From Treponema sp. (GTDB taxonomy: Bacteria > Spirochaetota > Spirochaetia > Treponematales > Treponemataceae), in contig JAILON010000089.1 of NCBI GenBank assembly GCA_024690865.1, positions 1-64,000 of the forward strand: a stretch of 64,000 nt of DNA, written 5' to 3'. The translations under genes and the position numbers were made by a program. The stretch's first letter is position 1. Each line of letters starts with the position of its first letter. Shown here one piece after another: positions 27,799-38,518 of this stretch. A model generated the notes under the pieces. It saw only the letters and a program-made list of their open reading frames with translations. It was not told the origin of the DNA and searched no databases.

Positions 27799-29738
27799 AG
27801 TGCCATTCCCCTGGCCAGCTCGTCCGCCTTGCGCAGCATGCTGCTTTCCCAACGGAGCAGCGAGCGTTCCGCAGCCGGTTCGTCCCCCTTTACATCGCAC
27901 AGGATGCGGAACACCGGTTCCGTCCCGCTGGGCCGCATCCAGATGAAGGCCCTGGTCCAGCCGTCCTTGTCCAGGAAGCGCACTTTAAGCCCCCCCTTGC
28001 CGTTGTTCCAGTTGGAGACGTTCTTGACTTCTTCCGTTCCGTTCGTGGTGTCGGCCTCGTAGGAGCTGAAGGCATAGATGGCCTCCAGCTCATCGTTCTT
28101 TGCCTCCCATTCTTCGCGGAAGACCTTTTGGAAACATTCCTTGAGCAGGCCCATGTTTTTCGTGGTCACCTTCATGACGGCGCGGGGCTCGCTGACTCCC
28201 GTCGTCGTGTAGCGGGGCAGGGTCTCCAGCACGTCGGAAAGGGTAAAGTCGTCCGTGTAGCAGTATTCCTGTCCAGACCGTTCGCACCATATATGGAACA
28301 GGCCCTTCTTGAGCTTGCCGGATGCATCGGTCCTGTCCCGGATGCTCAGGAGCTTTATGATTGCGAACAGGGTCGCAAGGGGGTCGCGGACCCGCGAAGG
28401 ATGGGTGATGTTCCCCCCGTTGCTGCCTTCCCCAAGGATCCGCACTTCATAGCCTTCGTCCCGCTTCTTTTGGGCCAGCTGCACCACGTTGGCCTCGCCG
28501 ACTTCGGCACGGAACAGCCGTATGCCCAGCTTGTCGCAGATTTCGTCAATCCGCATGGACGTGGGACAGTTGACGGCGACGGCCGTCGGCTTGTTTTCGG
28601 TGTTTGCCGCCTTGCTTTCGGCGGCCGCGTCCGGCCCGCTGCCGGCGTCGTCGCCTTTCCCTTCCAGCATCGCCATGATTTTGCGGTACAGGCCGCCTGC
28701 GGAAAGGTTTTCCTTCTTCCAGATGCCGAACGTGCTTTCGGCCATGACGCAGAGGGCGAAGACCTCCTGGGCCGGAATGGGGCGGGCGACCTTTTCATCT
28801 TTGGTCAACCCCGCCTTTTCGTCCCAGAACACGATGTTGCCCCGGTCCCCGTCGCAGTCCGGCATGTAGCCCAGGATTACGCTCCTGTCGCCGGTTTCCT
28901 GCCACTGCGTCATCCGTTTTGCGCAGTGGACCAGGTTTTCCGGTTCCGGGATGATGGCGTGGGCAATCTGGCCCGGCTCGTCGTTGAATGCATCATAGCG
29001 TATGCCGAAGGAGTCCATCAGCTTTTTGTCGATGGAGCAGGTCCGTGCAGACCCGTTCATGTCGATGACGACGGTAAGGGGATGCTCCTTGAGGGACTGC
29101 CGTATGAGCGAGAACAGCTTTTCCTGTTCTCCCGGATTCGCGCTTCCTGCTATGATTTCCTTGATGAACGAATCGTATTCCTGCAGGGCCTCCTTCTTGT
29201 AGCGGGAGGAATCCAAAAAGGTGCTGTCCAAGTTTTTGTCGCTTACGCGGGAAAGGATTTTCCAGGCGTGGGCTTCGGTCTCAAGGGGGCTGCACTTCCG
29301 TTCAAACAGCTCGATGAGCCGTTTGCTTTCATCGGCGGGGAGCACCCCCCCGTCCGACATGCCGAACTTGATTCCGTTGTGCCCAATCGGGTTGTGGCTG
29401 GCGGAAATGTAGACGAAGGCGTCCGCCTTCTTTGCGTAGGCCATGATTTCCGGGGCCGCCACGATGCCGGTGTAGTGGACCGTGATTCCCGAATAGAGGA
29501 GGGACTTCATGAGGTCCTTCGCTATTTCCGCACCGGTCGGCCTGGTGTCCCGCCCCACGATGACGGTCGGCTTCTTGTCCCGGCTCCGTTCCAGCAGGTA
29601 CTCCGCGAAGGTCTCCCCGATCAAGATCGAAATGAGGGTGTTCGCCTTTCCGATGGACTTGCTGCTGTCTTCTTCATCGCCGCTTTCCGTGAAGATTTTG
29701 CGCCATCCAGAGGCCGAGAGGATCATGTTGTGGTGCAT
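27795..29738 (-). CDS. Phosphoglucomutase/phosphomannomutase-type phosphohexomutase
   Basis: YISASHNPIGHNGIKF; DCDGDRG; WMRPSGTEPVFRI. Confidence 0.9.
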   Translation of the reverse strand: MHHNMILSASGWRKIFTESGDEEDSSKSIGKANTLISILIGETFAEYLLERSRDKKPTVIVGRDTRPTGAEIAKDLMKSLLYSGITVHYTGIVAAPEIMAYAKKADAFVYISASHNPIGHNGIKFGMSDGGVLPADESKRLIELFERKCSPLETEAHAWKILSRVSDKNLDSTFLDSSRYKKEALQEYDSFIKEIIAGSANPGEQEKLFSLIRQSLKEHPLTVVIDMNGSARTCSIDKKLMDSFGIRYDAFNDEPGQIAHAIIPEPENLVHCAKRMTQWQETGDRSVILGYMPDCDGDRGNIVFWDEKAGLTKDEKVARPIPAQEVFALCVMAESTFGIWKKENLSAGGLYRKIMAMLEGKGDDAGSGPDAAAESKAANTENKPTAVAVNCPTSMRIDEICDKLGIRLFRAEVGEANVVQLAQKKRDEGYEVRILGEGSNGGNITHPSRVRDPLATLFAIIKLLSIRDRTDASGKLKKGLFHIWCERSGQEYCYTDDFTLSDVLETLPRYTTTGVSEPRAVMKVTTKNMGLLKECFQKVFREEWEAKNDELEAIYAFSSYEADTTNGTEEVKNVSNWNNGKGGLKVRFLDKDGWTRAFIWMRPSGTEPVFRILCDVKGDEPAAERSLLRWESSMLRKADELARGMAL

Positions 29739-29740
29739 GT

Positions 29741-32368
29741 CTATTCCTTGCTCCTGCTGTATGATTCCGGCAGTCCGTCAAAGCAGTTCAAAATTTTGAC
29801 GACCGGGGACGAAGGATGTATGCCGCTTTCGGTCCTGTAGTAGTCCAGGCCTTTTTCTACATTGCGCTCGCAGCCTTCGCCTTCTATGAGCATGGTGCCT
29901 ATAATGGCGTAGACGTTTTCATTCCCGTTCAATTCGGCGGCATTGTACCAGAGGAAGGCGCTGTCGTAGTTCTTGGGCACTCCCTTCCCATTGTAGTAGC
30001 AGCCGGCCATCTTTTCCATGGCCTCCACCTTGTTCAGCTTTGCCGCCATCAGGTAGTACTTTGCGGCCAGCTCGTCGGAGCCGTTCACGAGGGAACCGGC
30101 TTCCGTGTAGGCTTCCGCCAGGGTATAGAGCGCGTCGGCATTTTCCGCATTGGAGGAGACTTTCTTCTTCGCCTTGTTTATGGCCTCGTTCACGGTGTAT
30201 GCGGAAAGGGTCATCTTGTCGCTGTAGTATTTTTCGATGTAGAGCCTCTGGTCCTTCGCCGTGCTTATTCCGGCGGTTTCGGCAAACACCGCCAGCCGGT
30301 AGGCGTCGTCCAGGTTGCTGTAGTCGCCGTCGAAGGTGACGGAAACGTCCTGAATCCGCTGCTTTATGAGGGCCTCATAGGATTCGATGTAGCCGTACTT
30401 GACGGCGGCTATGAGGGATTCCTTTATGTCCGTCTGGCCCGGAAGCCAGATGAGGAACGAAAATGAGAGGTAGTAGCTGTATTCGTCGTCAACGGAACAG
30501 CCGTTCGTGATGAACTCCTTCTGTTCCGCCTGGTCCCTGGCCGTAACGGCAAGCCAGCCCCAGGCCTCGCTGTAGTTGAGGTTTGCGGCCGCCTCGAAGC
30601 TTTCCCGCGCGTCCTTTGCCTTCTTCCGGGTCCCGTAGCCGTTCTGCTGGCAACGGCCCTGGCACAGCAGGGCGGGGGCATATTCCGGGTCTTCCTTCAG
30701 CGCGTCCTGCACCAGCCCCCAGGCTGCGGCCACGTCCTTGTCGGGCCGTACGGAAGCCGCCTTCATATTGTACTTTGACGTGGCCTCGTTGTCCTCCAGC
30801 AGGAGCCATGCGTACCAGGTCTTTTCAAACTTTCCGCCGGATTCCGCCCTGGTCTTGAACCACTTCATCGCTTCCGTCTTTGTGGCAACCTTGAGCAGCT
30901 CGGTGTTCTTTTCGGTCTCCTTCTTTTCGATGAAATTCTTGTCGTCCATCGAATTCAACCAGTACTCCACGTCGTTCTTGAAGCGGATGCCCTGCAGGAC
31001 CTGCGCGTAGATGTTGTCCAGCTCGGACAGCGCCTTTGCCTGCCTGGACGCATTCAGCGGGAACTTGTTCGCGCTGTTTATGGACTGGCGGTAGAAGTTC
31101 AAGCTGCCCTGCTTGCCCCGGTAGCGTTCGCCCAGGACGAACATGCAGTAGGCGCTCCCCTTCTTTGCCCCTTCGTTCAGCCATGCCAGGCTGTCCTTCT
31201 CGCCGTCTTCTGTTTCGGCCTCCGTGTAGTACAGCCCCAGGTCCAGGCAGACGGTCTCGTCGCTGCCGTTTCCTTCATCCTCGTACCAGGCCCGCATCTG
31301 CTCCATCTTCTCCTGGTAGGCGAGCTTTTCATCGTAGAGCGCGTCTCGGTACTTGTAATAGTAGAAGGACGCCATGTTCTTGTCGGTCGTGCCGAAGTAG
31401 CCTTCCCGGTAGATGGCCGCCAGTGCCGCGAAGCCCCTTGCCTCGCCGTACATCGCGGCGTTCATGTAGTATTCTTCCGCCTTCTCCTGGTTGTGGAAGG
31501 GGTTGGACTGCTTGCGGCACAGGGGCGTGGAGTATTCGGTCTGTACGGGAATGAGCCCGGCGTAGAAGTCCCCCAGGAGCATCGCGCTCTTTGCGTGGAA
31601 CAGGGCTTCCGCCTCCTCCAGCAGGACCGAGGCCGTTTCCAGGAGCTCCGCCGCGCTGTCGTCCGTCACGTTCCCCACGCCCAGCGCGAGTATGTCCTGT
31701 GCCGCCAGGTAATATGCCTCGGCGACGTTGAACTTCATGGCCTTGTCCAGAAACTTCTTGCGGTCCGTGCCGCCCGTCCGCTTTGCAAGGCAGATGAAGC
31801 TTTCGGGAAATTCTTCCGACGCGGCGGAATCGTACAGCTTTTTGACGGACAGCTTTGCGGTTTCCTTGTCTGCCCAGCAGCCTTCTATCTCCTCTGCAAG
31901 CAGCAGGTTGCCGCCGGCGAAGCCAGCCTTGTATGCGCGTTCGGCAAATTCACGCGACTTGCTGTAGTTCTTTATTACGCCGCAGCCCGTCCTGAGGCAT
32001 TTTGCAATGACGTAGTTCGCATAGGGAATGAAGTCGGCATATTCGGGGTACAGGCCCCCCGCTATGTCCATGTACCAGAGGTAGGAGCTTTCCGCCGTGC
32101 CATACAGGTCCCTGAGTCCCGGCGCGTAGGTGTTTTGCAACAGCAGGTCGCTGTGCTTGGACAGGAGGAGTGCGAAGTACCAGCTGTCCAAGGGGTAGAA
32201 TTCTATGTCGGCCGACAGGGCGGCATCGTGCTTCTGCTTTTCAAGGAAAAAATCCTCGGCATTGGCGGAGTTTGCCGCGATGTTTACCGATGACCGGCCG
32301 AACGCCGGCGCAAGGGCCAGCAGGGCAACAGTCAGGATTATATATGCCTTTTTCCTGTTTTCTTTCAT
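29741..32368 (-). CDS. Exported Sel1/TPR-repeat protein
   Basis: Signal peptide; several Sel1-like repeats (AAMYGEARGFAALAAIYREGYFG; KMAGCYYNGKGVPKNYDSAFLWYNAAELNGN). Confidence 0.8.
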   Translation of the reverse strand: MKENRKKAYIILTVALLALAPAFGRSSVNIAANSANAEDFFLEKQKHDAALSADIEFYPLDSWYFALLLSKHSDLLLQNTYAPGLRDLYGTAESSYLWYMDIAGGLYPEYADFIPYANYVIAKCLRTGCGVIKNYSKSREFAERAYKAGFAGGNLLLAEEIEGCWADKETAKLSVKKLYDSAASEEFPESFICLAKRTGGTDRKKFLDKAMKFNVAEAYYLAAQDILALGVGNVTDDSAAELLETASVLLEEAEALFHAKSAMLLGDFYAGLIPVQTEYSTPLCRKQSNPFHNQEKAEEYYMNAAMYGEARGFAALAAIYREGYFGTTDKNMASFYYYKYRDALYDEKLAYQEKMEQMRAWYEDEGNGSDETVCLDLGLYYTEAETEDGEKDSLAWLNEGAKKGSAYCMFVLGERYRGKQGSLNFYRQSINSANKFPLNASRQAKALSELDNIYAQVLQGIRFKNDVEYWLNSMDDKNFIEKKETEKNTELLKVATKTEAMKWFKTRAESGGKFEKTWYAWLLLEDNEATSKYNMKAASVRPDKDVAAAWGLVQDALKEDPEYAPALLCQGRCQQNGYGTRKKAKDARESFEAAANLNYSEAWGWLAVTARDQAEQKEFITNGCSVDDEYSYYLSFSFLIWLPGQTDIKESLIAAVKYGYIESYEALIKQRIQDVSVTFDGDYSNLDDAYRLAVFAETAGISTAKDQRLYIEKYYSDKMTLSAYTVNEAINKAKKKVSSNAENADALYTLAEAYTEAGSLVNGSDELAAKYYLMAAKLNKVEAMEKMAGCYYNGKGVPKNYDSAFLWYNAAELNGNENVYAIIGTMLIEGEGCERNVEKGLDYYRTESGIHPSSPVVKILNCFDGLPESYSRSKE

Positions 32369-32431
32369 AGTTTCCTATTGTAAGGCATAATTCCCATATA
32401 ATCAAGAATAACTCTCAAAACTGAGAAAAGG

Positions 32432-33187
32432 CTAGTTCTTGTTTATGACCTTCGTACTGACCTTCCCGCTTTCTATGTCCGTGAAGCGGACGTAGAGGGA
32501 AATCTTGTTCTCCGCGTTCAGGCTTTCCCAGACGGAACTGGCCAGGCTGTCCAGGTCCCCCTTCAGGCTGACGAGTTCCGGCTCCCCCTCGAAGCTGGGC
32601 AGCGGGTTCCCGTCCCCCATATAGGTGTGGATGTAGCGGCCTGTCCCGGCGGCGGGGCTTGCGTAGTCAAAGGTGTAGCGGAGCGTTCCCGGCTGATTGC
32701 CCGGCTGCTTGCCGGCCGTTCCTGCGGCGGGGAGCGTAGCGGGATCGCTTTTCAGGATTGAAAGGCTGAAGCTGTAGGTGCCCCCCTTGAACTTCTGGAT
32801 TCCAGAGATGCGGGGTGTGTAGTTGGGCGCGTCCGGCTCGAAGGTACGGCTTTCCAGCGAGCGCGGGAAGCTGGAGCCGTTCTTGAGCCCTTCGTATATG
32901 GTGTCGGTCTGGTCGCCGTTGGTGACGATGACGGTCGTCTTTCCCACTTCCGGCAGGACCCTGACCGGCGAGTAGATGATGAGGCTGGGGTCCTTCAGCT
33001 TGGACGGGTCGAACGCCTGCGTCCGCAGGCCGCCGTTTTCTTCTATAAATACCCTGTTCCTGCTGTTTTCGCTCCTGCCCATGATGAAGTAGAGTGCGAC
33101 GGCAGACTTCCCGTCCTCCGACTTGCCCAGGACAATTCCCCGTCCGGGATATACGTTCTCTTTCAGCTTCTTTTCCAGCGCGTCCAT
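32432..33187 (-). CDS. Hypothetical protein
   Basis: Clean ORF with codon usage like neighbours. Confidence 0.55.
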   Translation of the reverse strand: MDALEKKLKENVYPGRGIVLGKSEDGKSAVALYFIMGRSENSRNRVFIEENGGLRTQAFDPSKLKDPSLIIYSPVRVLPEVGKTTVIVTNGDQTDTIYEGLKNGSSFPRSLESRTFEPDAPNYTPRISGIQKFKGGTYSFSLSILKSDPATLPAAGTAGKQPGNQPGTLRYTFDYASPAAGTGRYIHTYMGDGNPLPSFEGEPELVSLKGDLDSLASSVWESLNAENKISLYVRFTDIESGKVSTKVINKN

Positions 33188-33272
33188 GATGGAGCCTCCT
33201 GTGTGCGTTTCAAGTGGGGCAACGGTGCCTGTCGCCCCTGTGTTTCCCTAGACTAGCACACAAACAGAAAAT

Positions 33273-33352
33273 TTGTAATATTGCAACAAAAAATTTACAA
33301 TATTGTAACGGAAAATTTACAATATTGTAACGGGAAAATTACAATATTGTAA
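33273..33352. repeat. 22-bp-spaced palindrome array (TTACAATATTGTAA), 4 units, in a divergent promoter region
   Basis: Palindromes at 33273, 33295, 33317, 33339, exact 22-bp spacing. Confidence 0.92.
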
Positions 33353-33508
33353 CGGAAAAATTTCAGTACTACAAAAAAAAATTTGCAGAAAAACAAAAAA
33401 ATGCAAAAAAAATGGCCAACGCACTAAAATTCTGTGCGTTGTACTCTAGTTTCGACTTTTGAATGACGCTATAATTCCCCCAGTTTTATAAAGTATAGGG
33501 CATGTAAG

Positions 33509-35290
33509 GTGTTTTCGTTTGGTTCTGCCGTTGGAGGTAAGCGGGGGCATGGCAGCGGCCTGCTCCTGGCTCTGAGCATTCTATTCTTTGTTTCTCGCCC
33601 CGGCTTTTCGGAAGGCCCCAGGCTGGTTATGACGGGCGACGTCCCTGTCCGCAGCTTGGTCTGGACGGACGGCGGCAGTTCCTTTGCCGTTGGCGAAGCG
33701 GACGGCATACGCATACGGGACCTGGACTCCGGGACTGTCCGCGCGTCCCTGCCGGTTCATGACGCGGGGGCGGTGGGCTTTGCCAAAGAATTCGGGCGCA
33801 GCGGCACCCTGTACGCCACCCTTTCCGACTCAGGGGAACTGTCCGTCTGGGACGTAGGGGAGGGGGAGGCCGTGCCCGCGGACATCGCTTTCATTGAAGA
33901 CCCCTTGGACGGAACCGTCGTTCCCATCGGCCAGCTCCGCTTTACGGCCCTGGCATTCAGCAGAAACAGCGACTGCATGGTGGCCGGAATGCAGGACGGC
34001 AGCCTGCGCCTCTTTTTCAAGCTGCGCTTTTCCAAGCAGTTCCTTATGCGCGAGACGGGCGGACAGACTGGCCGGATTACGGCCCTGGCATTCAGTCCCG
34101 ACGGTCGCTCCTTTGCCTCGGCCTCCGATGACGGCAGCGTCCTCCTGGTGAACGCGTTTTCCGTCAAACCGGTGGCCCGGCTTCCCTTTTACGCCGTAGA
34201 GGCCGATGGCCCCATCGATTTTGCCCCGGACGGAACCCTCGCGGCTGTCTTGGACAACCGGAGCGTGGTGTTCTACGGTAGGGATGGGGAACAGAAGGGC
34301 AGCCTCATCGTGGATTGCGACATACAGGCCGTCCGCTTTTGGGGCGGGGGCGACAGCCTGGCCGTGCAGGGGATGGACGGCAGCATATCCTTCTATAATA
34401 TAGCCTCAGGAGAGCGCTTTGCTTCGGTTCCCCCCGTCCAGGCTTCCACGCTCTGCTCCTTTGACTTCAGCGAGGACGGCCTGTCCCTGCTGGAAGGATA
34501 TGGGGACGGCACGGTGTACTGCTTTCCGCTGGCTGACTACCTGGCTCCGGCAGAACCGGAGGAGAATGCGGAGGACCCCGTGCAGACCGGCATTGCGGCT
34601 GCCCCAGAGGAGCCCCCGGCAGTCCCGGAGGAGGCACAGGTGGCTCCGGTGGCCGAGGAACCCCCGGCAGTCCCAGTGGCCGAGGAGCCTTTTGAGTACG
34701 ATGACTTTGAACCCTATGGTGAGGAAGAGGAAGATGTCGAGCCGCGGAAGCGGACATTCAAGGAAAACTTCACCAGCACGGGAAGGAACTCCATTTCACT
34801 CCAGGCGGGCGGAAGGCTGCTGCAGGACCCCTACGATGCGGCCGTGGAGCTGGACCTGTCCTTTCGGATGGGGACCCTGTTCCCGCCCTTCTATGTGGGG
34901 GCGGCCTTGAGCGGACAGCTGGGCAAATGCTTTGATGCGGACAATTACCCCAATTCATATACCTGGAAAGGGGAGGACCTTGCGCCGCCCCTGACGGAAG
35001 CCGCGACCCTCTACGTCCCGCTCGGCGTGGAGTTCGCCATACGGAATTCGGCGTTCAGCGTCTTCAGCGAGCTGCATGGAGGCGTGCGGGAAGTGATGCT
35101 CTGGCGGACCTGCGATGAAGGCCTGCTCCGGTCCAAGCCGCACTTTGTCCCCATGGCCGGCATCTATATGGGGGCACTGTTCCACGGCTTCATGCTCCAG
35201 GCCGGGGTGGACTTTGACCCGGTGCAACGATTTACGCCCGGCGTGCTGCTCGGATACAGCTTTACACTGCCGGGAGGAGGAAAGAATTGA
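33509..35290 (+). CDS. WD40/beta-propeller-type exported protein with C-terminal barrel-like region
   Basis: ALAFSPDGRSFASASDDGSVLLV repeats; Pro/Glu-rich linker. Confidence 0.75.
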   Translation: MFSFGSAVGGKRGHGSGLLLALSILFFVSRPGFSEGPRLVMTGDVPVRSLVWTDGGSSFAVGEADGIRIRDLDSGTVRASLPVHDAGAVGFAKEFGRSGTLYATLSDSGELSVWDVGEGEAVPADIAFIEDPLDGTVVPIGQLRFTALAFSRNSDCMVAGMQDGSLRLFFKLRFSKQFLMRETGGQTGRITALAFSPDGRSFASASDDGSVLLVNAFSVKPVARLPFYAVEADGPIDFAPDGTLAAVLDNRSVVFYGRDGEQKGSLIVDCDIQAVRFWGGGDSLAVQGMDGSISFYNIASGERFASVPPVQASTLCSFDFSEDGLSLLEGYGDGTVYCFPLADYLAPAEPEENAEDPVQTGIAAAPEEPPAVPEEAQVAPVAEEPPAVPVAEEPFEYDDFEPYGEEEEDVEPRKRTFKENFTSTGRNSISLQAGGRLLQDPYDAAVELDLSFRMGTLFPPFYVGAALSGQLGKCFDADNYPNSYTWKGEDLAPPLTEAATLYVPLGVEFAIRNSAFSVFSELHGGVREVMLWRTCDEGLLRSKPHFVPMAGIYMGALFHGFMLQAGVDFDPVQRFTPGVLLGYSFTLPGGGKN

Positions 35291-35757
35291 TGTCCCGACA
35301 CGTTACGAGCATTGTGCTCGCCGTCGCAGGATGCCTTGCGGCCAGCTTTCTGGCGGCAGGCTGTTCCAACGGTACATACGACCCGCTGATTGAGGAATAC
35401 AACGAGAACTTCGTCACGATTGAAGATACCGACGGTTCGCAGTATTCCGTGAACGACGCGGACTTTGACGCTTCCCGGATGCTGCGCGACCTGTACTCGG
35501 TCTCCCGTCGCACGATGACGAATTTTGCCATCGTGGGCCCCCAGGATGGAGAAAGCTATGAGTGGAGCATCTGCGAGACGGTAAGCGGTGTGAGCGTGAA
35601 CCTTCCGGGCGTGGACATGGGGAGCAGGACCTTCTCGGTCTACCTGCCGAACACGACGCTCAAGGAACAGACGATGTACACCGTAAGCCTTTCCGTGACC
35701 AACAGGGCCGGCACGGTCTTTACGGATTCCGGACGGCTGTGGATAGAGGACGAGTAG
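35287..35757 (+). CDS. Lipoprotein, hypothetical
   Basis: Lipobox FLAAGCSN; 4-nt overlap with upstream gene. Confidence 0.7.
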   Translation: MMSRHVTSIVLAVAGCLAASFLAAGCSNGTYDPLIEEYNENFVTIEDTDGSQYSVNDADFDASRMLRDLYSVSRRTMTNFAIVGPQDGESYEWSICETVSGVSVNLPGVDMGSRTFSVYLPNTTLKEQTMYTVSLSVTNRAGTVFTDSGRLWIEDE

Positions 35758-35860
35758 GCTATAAACAAATAGGATATAAAAACAAGAAAAATAGACGTGA
35801 GCAGGTCCGGCTCCATTCGGGCAAAACAGAAAGTATGTTATTGTATAAAGGAGTTTTGGG

Positions 35861-37777
35861 ATGAAAAAAAGACTTTTTTCTTCATGCCTGAAGGCGGCAG
35901 CAGCCCTGCTGCTTGCTTTCGCAGTTGCCTCGTGCGCACAGTCTGCGGGCGGGGATGACGAAGGAACGGTGAGCGGCGGAACGGTAAGCAATGCCGCCAG
36001 CACCCGCAAGGTAAGCATCTCCGTCGGCGACAAGAATGCAAGTGGACCGTCGATGATGATCCTGCCGAGCGTTGGATCGGATTTGTTCGGGGACGACGGA
36101 ACAATCAAGTACAGCCCGATTATCCTGACGGGAACTTCCGCGAAGGGAACCCAGGTGGGCGGTTCCGCCGACGGAATCCATCTTGAAAGCGAGTTCGATC
36201 CCGCCACCAGCACGGCAAACGTGGATCTTGACGCGACCTACTGGGAGCTGACGCTGACTGCGTACGACAAGGTTTCCGGCAAGCCAGCCCTGCGGGGAGT
36301 GCGTGCGGTTGACCTGACGCATGGCGTCGCGGACGTCACGTTCACCCTGTCACCGGGAAAGCTTGATGACGGTGCGGGCGGCTTCTACAACGGAACGGTC
36401 CACATAGCGGGAACCTTCACTTCTAGTGCTGCCGACATCGTTACGAATGTCAATAGCTACAAGATTGGCCTGTATGAGCGGAACAAAAAGGAGCTGACGA
36501 CGGTTGCCGGTTATGAAGATACGAAACCTGTGACTGGATTGACCAGCCCTGCCTCCATCGCATTCGACTGGGACAAGAGCGACGCCTATAGCTGTCCTCC
36601 GGGAGAGTACCTCTTTGTCTTCCAGCTGCTTGACGTCAACGGTGCTGTCGTCACGCAGTACTCAGACCTGATAATCGTTGACTCCGGCCTGTGTACGGAA
36701 GCGACCCTCAACATTGAGGACGAAGATTCCGTTGATGCTCCTACGGATTTCATGGCGTATCTTGTTGATGACTCACAGGAGAATGGCAAATACCAGGTCA
36801 GGTTCACTTGGGATCCCACGCCTTCTTGGAATGCGACGCAGTTTGTCCTGCAGATTACGGACGTTGACTCTAGTGAGACCCAGACTCTTCCGAGCGAGCG
36901 TGCTGGAAGCGGTGAAGGAAACTTCGCGGCCTATGCTGACGGTTCCCTGATGGCAGGAGCAGAGTACTGCATCGTCAGCTTGCCGGCCAACCACCGCTAT
37001 GAGGCAACGATAAAGGCGAGGTCAGCCCGCGGACGTGAGTCTGCCGTGGTGAGCAGGGAAGCCGCCACCGGAACGGTGTCTGGCTGCACCGGCTTCGGCG
37101 CGGACTCTGTCAACCAGCTGATGAGGATATACGAGCTTGCCGGCGGCATCTACACGGACGGTGACGGCAACGAGCATTCACCCAGGTACATTGACTGGAA
37201 CACCTACACGGGCAGCGATGTTGACCTGCTTCCTGTGGGCAATGTGTCAAAGGTAATCGGTACCGGTACTTCGGCGACGTCTGTGGCCTGCACGAAATGG
37301 AAGCGGAACAACGCGGACGGAAGCGTGACCGTATTTGATCCGAACGATGCCTCCTATGTGCCTCCGGCCGGATTTGTCGACGGCACGTATACCGCGGTGT
37401 ATCTGTCTACGTCAATCGAGGCCATATTGGATCCCCATGAGCCGAAGGTCCTGGATGCGGGCGACGTGACCCTCACGGGCGGAAATCTGAACGGCACGAA
37501 GCTGAAGATTGCCACGAACGAGACCGTGGGTATTGACGTCACGGATTCTGCCATGGATGCAGACCATCCGACTCGCTTCATCGGCTACAAGATTATGGTC
37601 GGAAATACCGTCCTGTACTGCGAGGCGAACACAACTGGAAGCTTCAGCTATACGATACCTGCGAGCACCTTCGCACCCGGTTCCTATGACCTCCATGTCA
37701 TCGGTGTCGGAACGGACAACTACGACTACAGCTACACCGTCAAGCTGCTGGTCCATGCCGCAGGCGGCCATCCGTAA
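35861..37777 (+). CDS. Large lipoprotein, hypothetical
   Basis: RBS AAGGAG; lipobox FAVASCAQ. Confidence 0.75.
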   Translation: MKKRLFSSCLKAAAALLLAFAVASCAQSAGGDDEGTVSGGTVSNAASTRKVSISVGDKNASGPSMMILPSVGSDLFGDDGTIKYSPIILTGTSAKGTQVGGSADGIHLESEFDPATSTANVDLDATYWELTLTAYDKVSGKPALRGVRAVDLTHGVADVTFTLSPGKLDDGAGGFYNGTVHIAGTFTSSAADIVTNVNSYKIGLYERNKKELTTVAGYEDTKPVTGLTSPASIAFDWDKSDAYSCPPGEYLFVFQLLDVNGAVVTQYSDLIIVDSGLCTEATLNIEDEDSVDAPTDFMAYLVDDSQENGKYQVRFTWDPTPSWNATQFVLQITDVDSSETQTLPSERAGSGEGNFAAYADGSLMAGAEYCIVSLPANHRYEATIKARSARGRESAVVSREAATGTVSGCTGFGADSVNQLMRIYELAGGIYTDGDGNEHSPRYIDWNTYTGSDVDLLPVGNVSKVIGTGTSATSVACTKWKRNNADGSVTVFDPNDASYVPPAGFVDGTYTAVYLSTSIEAILDPHEPKVLDAGDVTLTGGNLNGTKLKIATNETVGIDVTDSAMDADHPTRFIGYKIMVGNTVLYCEANTTGSFSYTIPASTFAPGSYDLHVIGVGTDNYDYSYTVKLLVHAAGGHP

Positions 37778-37860
37778 TCTCTACTAACATCCCGCGGGGC
37801 AGTCCTGCCCTGCGGTTGTCGGGCCCCTGCCTGTAACTGGGTACGGGGCTTCGAATCCTG

Positions 37861-37904
37861 CCCCGTCCAGGACTGAAACGCCCTGGACGGGGCTGGCTCT
37901 TTTG
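37861..37904 (+). terminator. Strong hairpin terminator
   Basis: CCCCGTCCAGG...CCTGGACGGGG...CTTTT. Confidence 0.8.
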
Positions 37905-37953
37905 TAGACAAAACACACGATTGCGTGGTATAATAATCCCATAAGGAGTTTGT

Positions 37954-38214
37954 ATGCCTCAGATTGTTCCGATTCGTGATTTGAAAAATACAACGGCCAT
38001 CTCCAATATGTGCCATGAAAACAAAGAGCCTATTTTTGTAACGAAAAACGGTTATGGCGATATGGTTATCATGAGCATGGAAACCTACGAGAAGAATCTT
38101 TTCCTTGCGGATGTTTACGGAAAGTTGGAAGAAGCAAAGCTGGACATGAAAAATGGCCGTTGTTCTTCCGTCGAGGATGCGGTCGCTCGGATAAGAAAGA
38201 GCCATGGCCTATGA
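37954..38214 (+). CDS. Phd/YefM-family antitoxin
   Basis: PIRDLKNTTAISNMCHENKEPIFVTKNGYGDMVIMSMETYE. Confidence 0.88.
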   Translation: MPQIVPIRDLKNTTAISNMCHENKEPIFVTKNGYGDMVIMSMETYEKNLFLADVYGKLEEAKLDMKNGRCSSVEDAVARIRKSHGL

Positions 38215-38518
38215 TGTCCGCATAGTGGAAAAGGCGGAGGCGGATTTGTCGGAAATCGTGACGTATATTTCCGATACGCTCTGCAATCCTAAGGCTGCGG
38301 AGGGGGTGCTTGAAGAGTTTTTGCAGGAGCGGGACAATATCGCTGACAATCCGTATATGTATCCCCTGAGTAATGATCCTGTGCTGCAAGCGGAAGGATA
38401 CCATCGGTTTCTTTTCAAGAAGAATTATATTGCTCTGTATCTGATTGATGATGCGGAAAAAGAAGTCTCTATCATGCGTATTTTTTACGCCAAAAGAGAC
38501 TATGGGAATTTGATATAA
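38204..38518 (+). CDS. RelE/ParE-family toxin
   Basis: YDVRIVEKAEADLSEIVTYISDTL...YHRFLFKKNYIALYLID; overlaps antitoxin. Confidence 0.88.
   Translation: MAYDVRIVEKAEADLSEIVTYISDTLCNPKAAEGVLEEFLQERDNIADNPYMYPLSNDPVLQAEGYHRFLFKKNYIALYLIDDAEKEVSIMRIFYAKRDYGNLI

Noticed and set aside
28128-29840. 570-aa plus-strand ORF opposite the phosphohexomutase
   Set aside because: Antisense shadow ORF without recognisable domains
37794-37868. tRNA-like 75-nt segment (CGGGGCA...TTCGAATCC-TGCCCCG-T-CCA)
   Set aside because: Acceptor arms and CCA match, but the T-stem does not pair and the anticodon arm has a mismatch; the 3' end is better explained by the CCCCGTCCAGG terminator. A tRNA remnant/att site remains possible but unsupported
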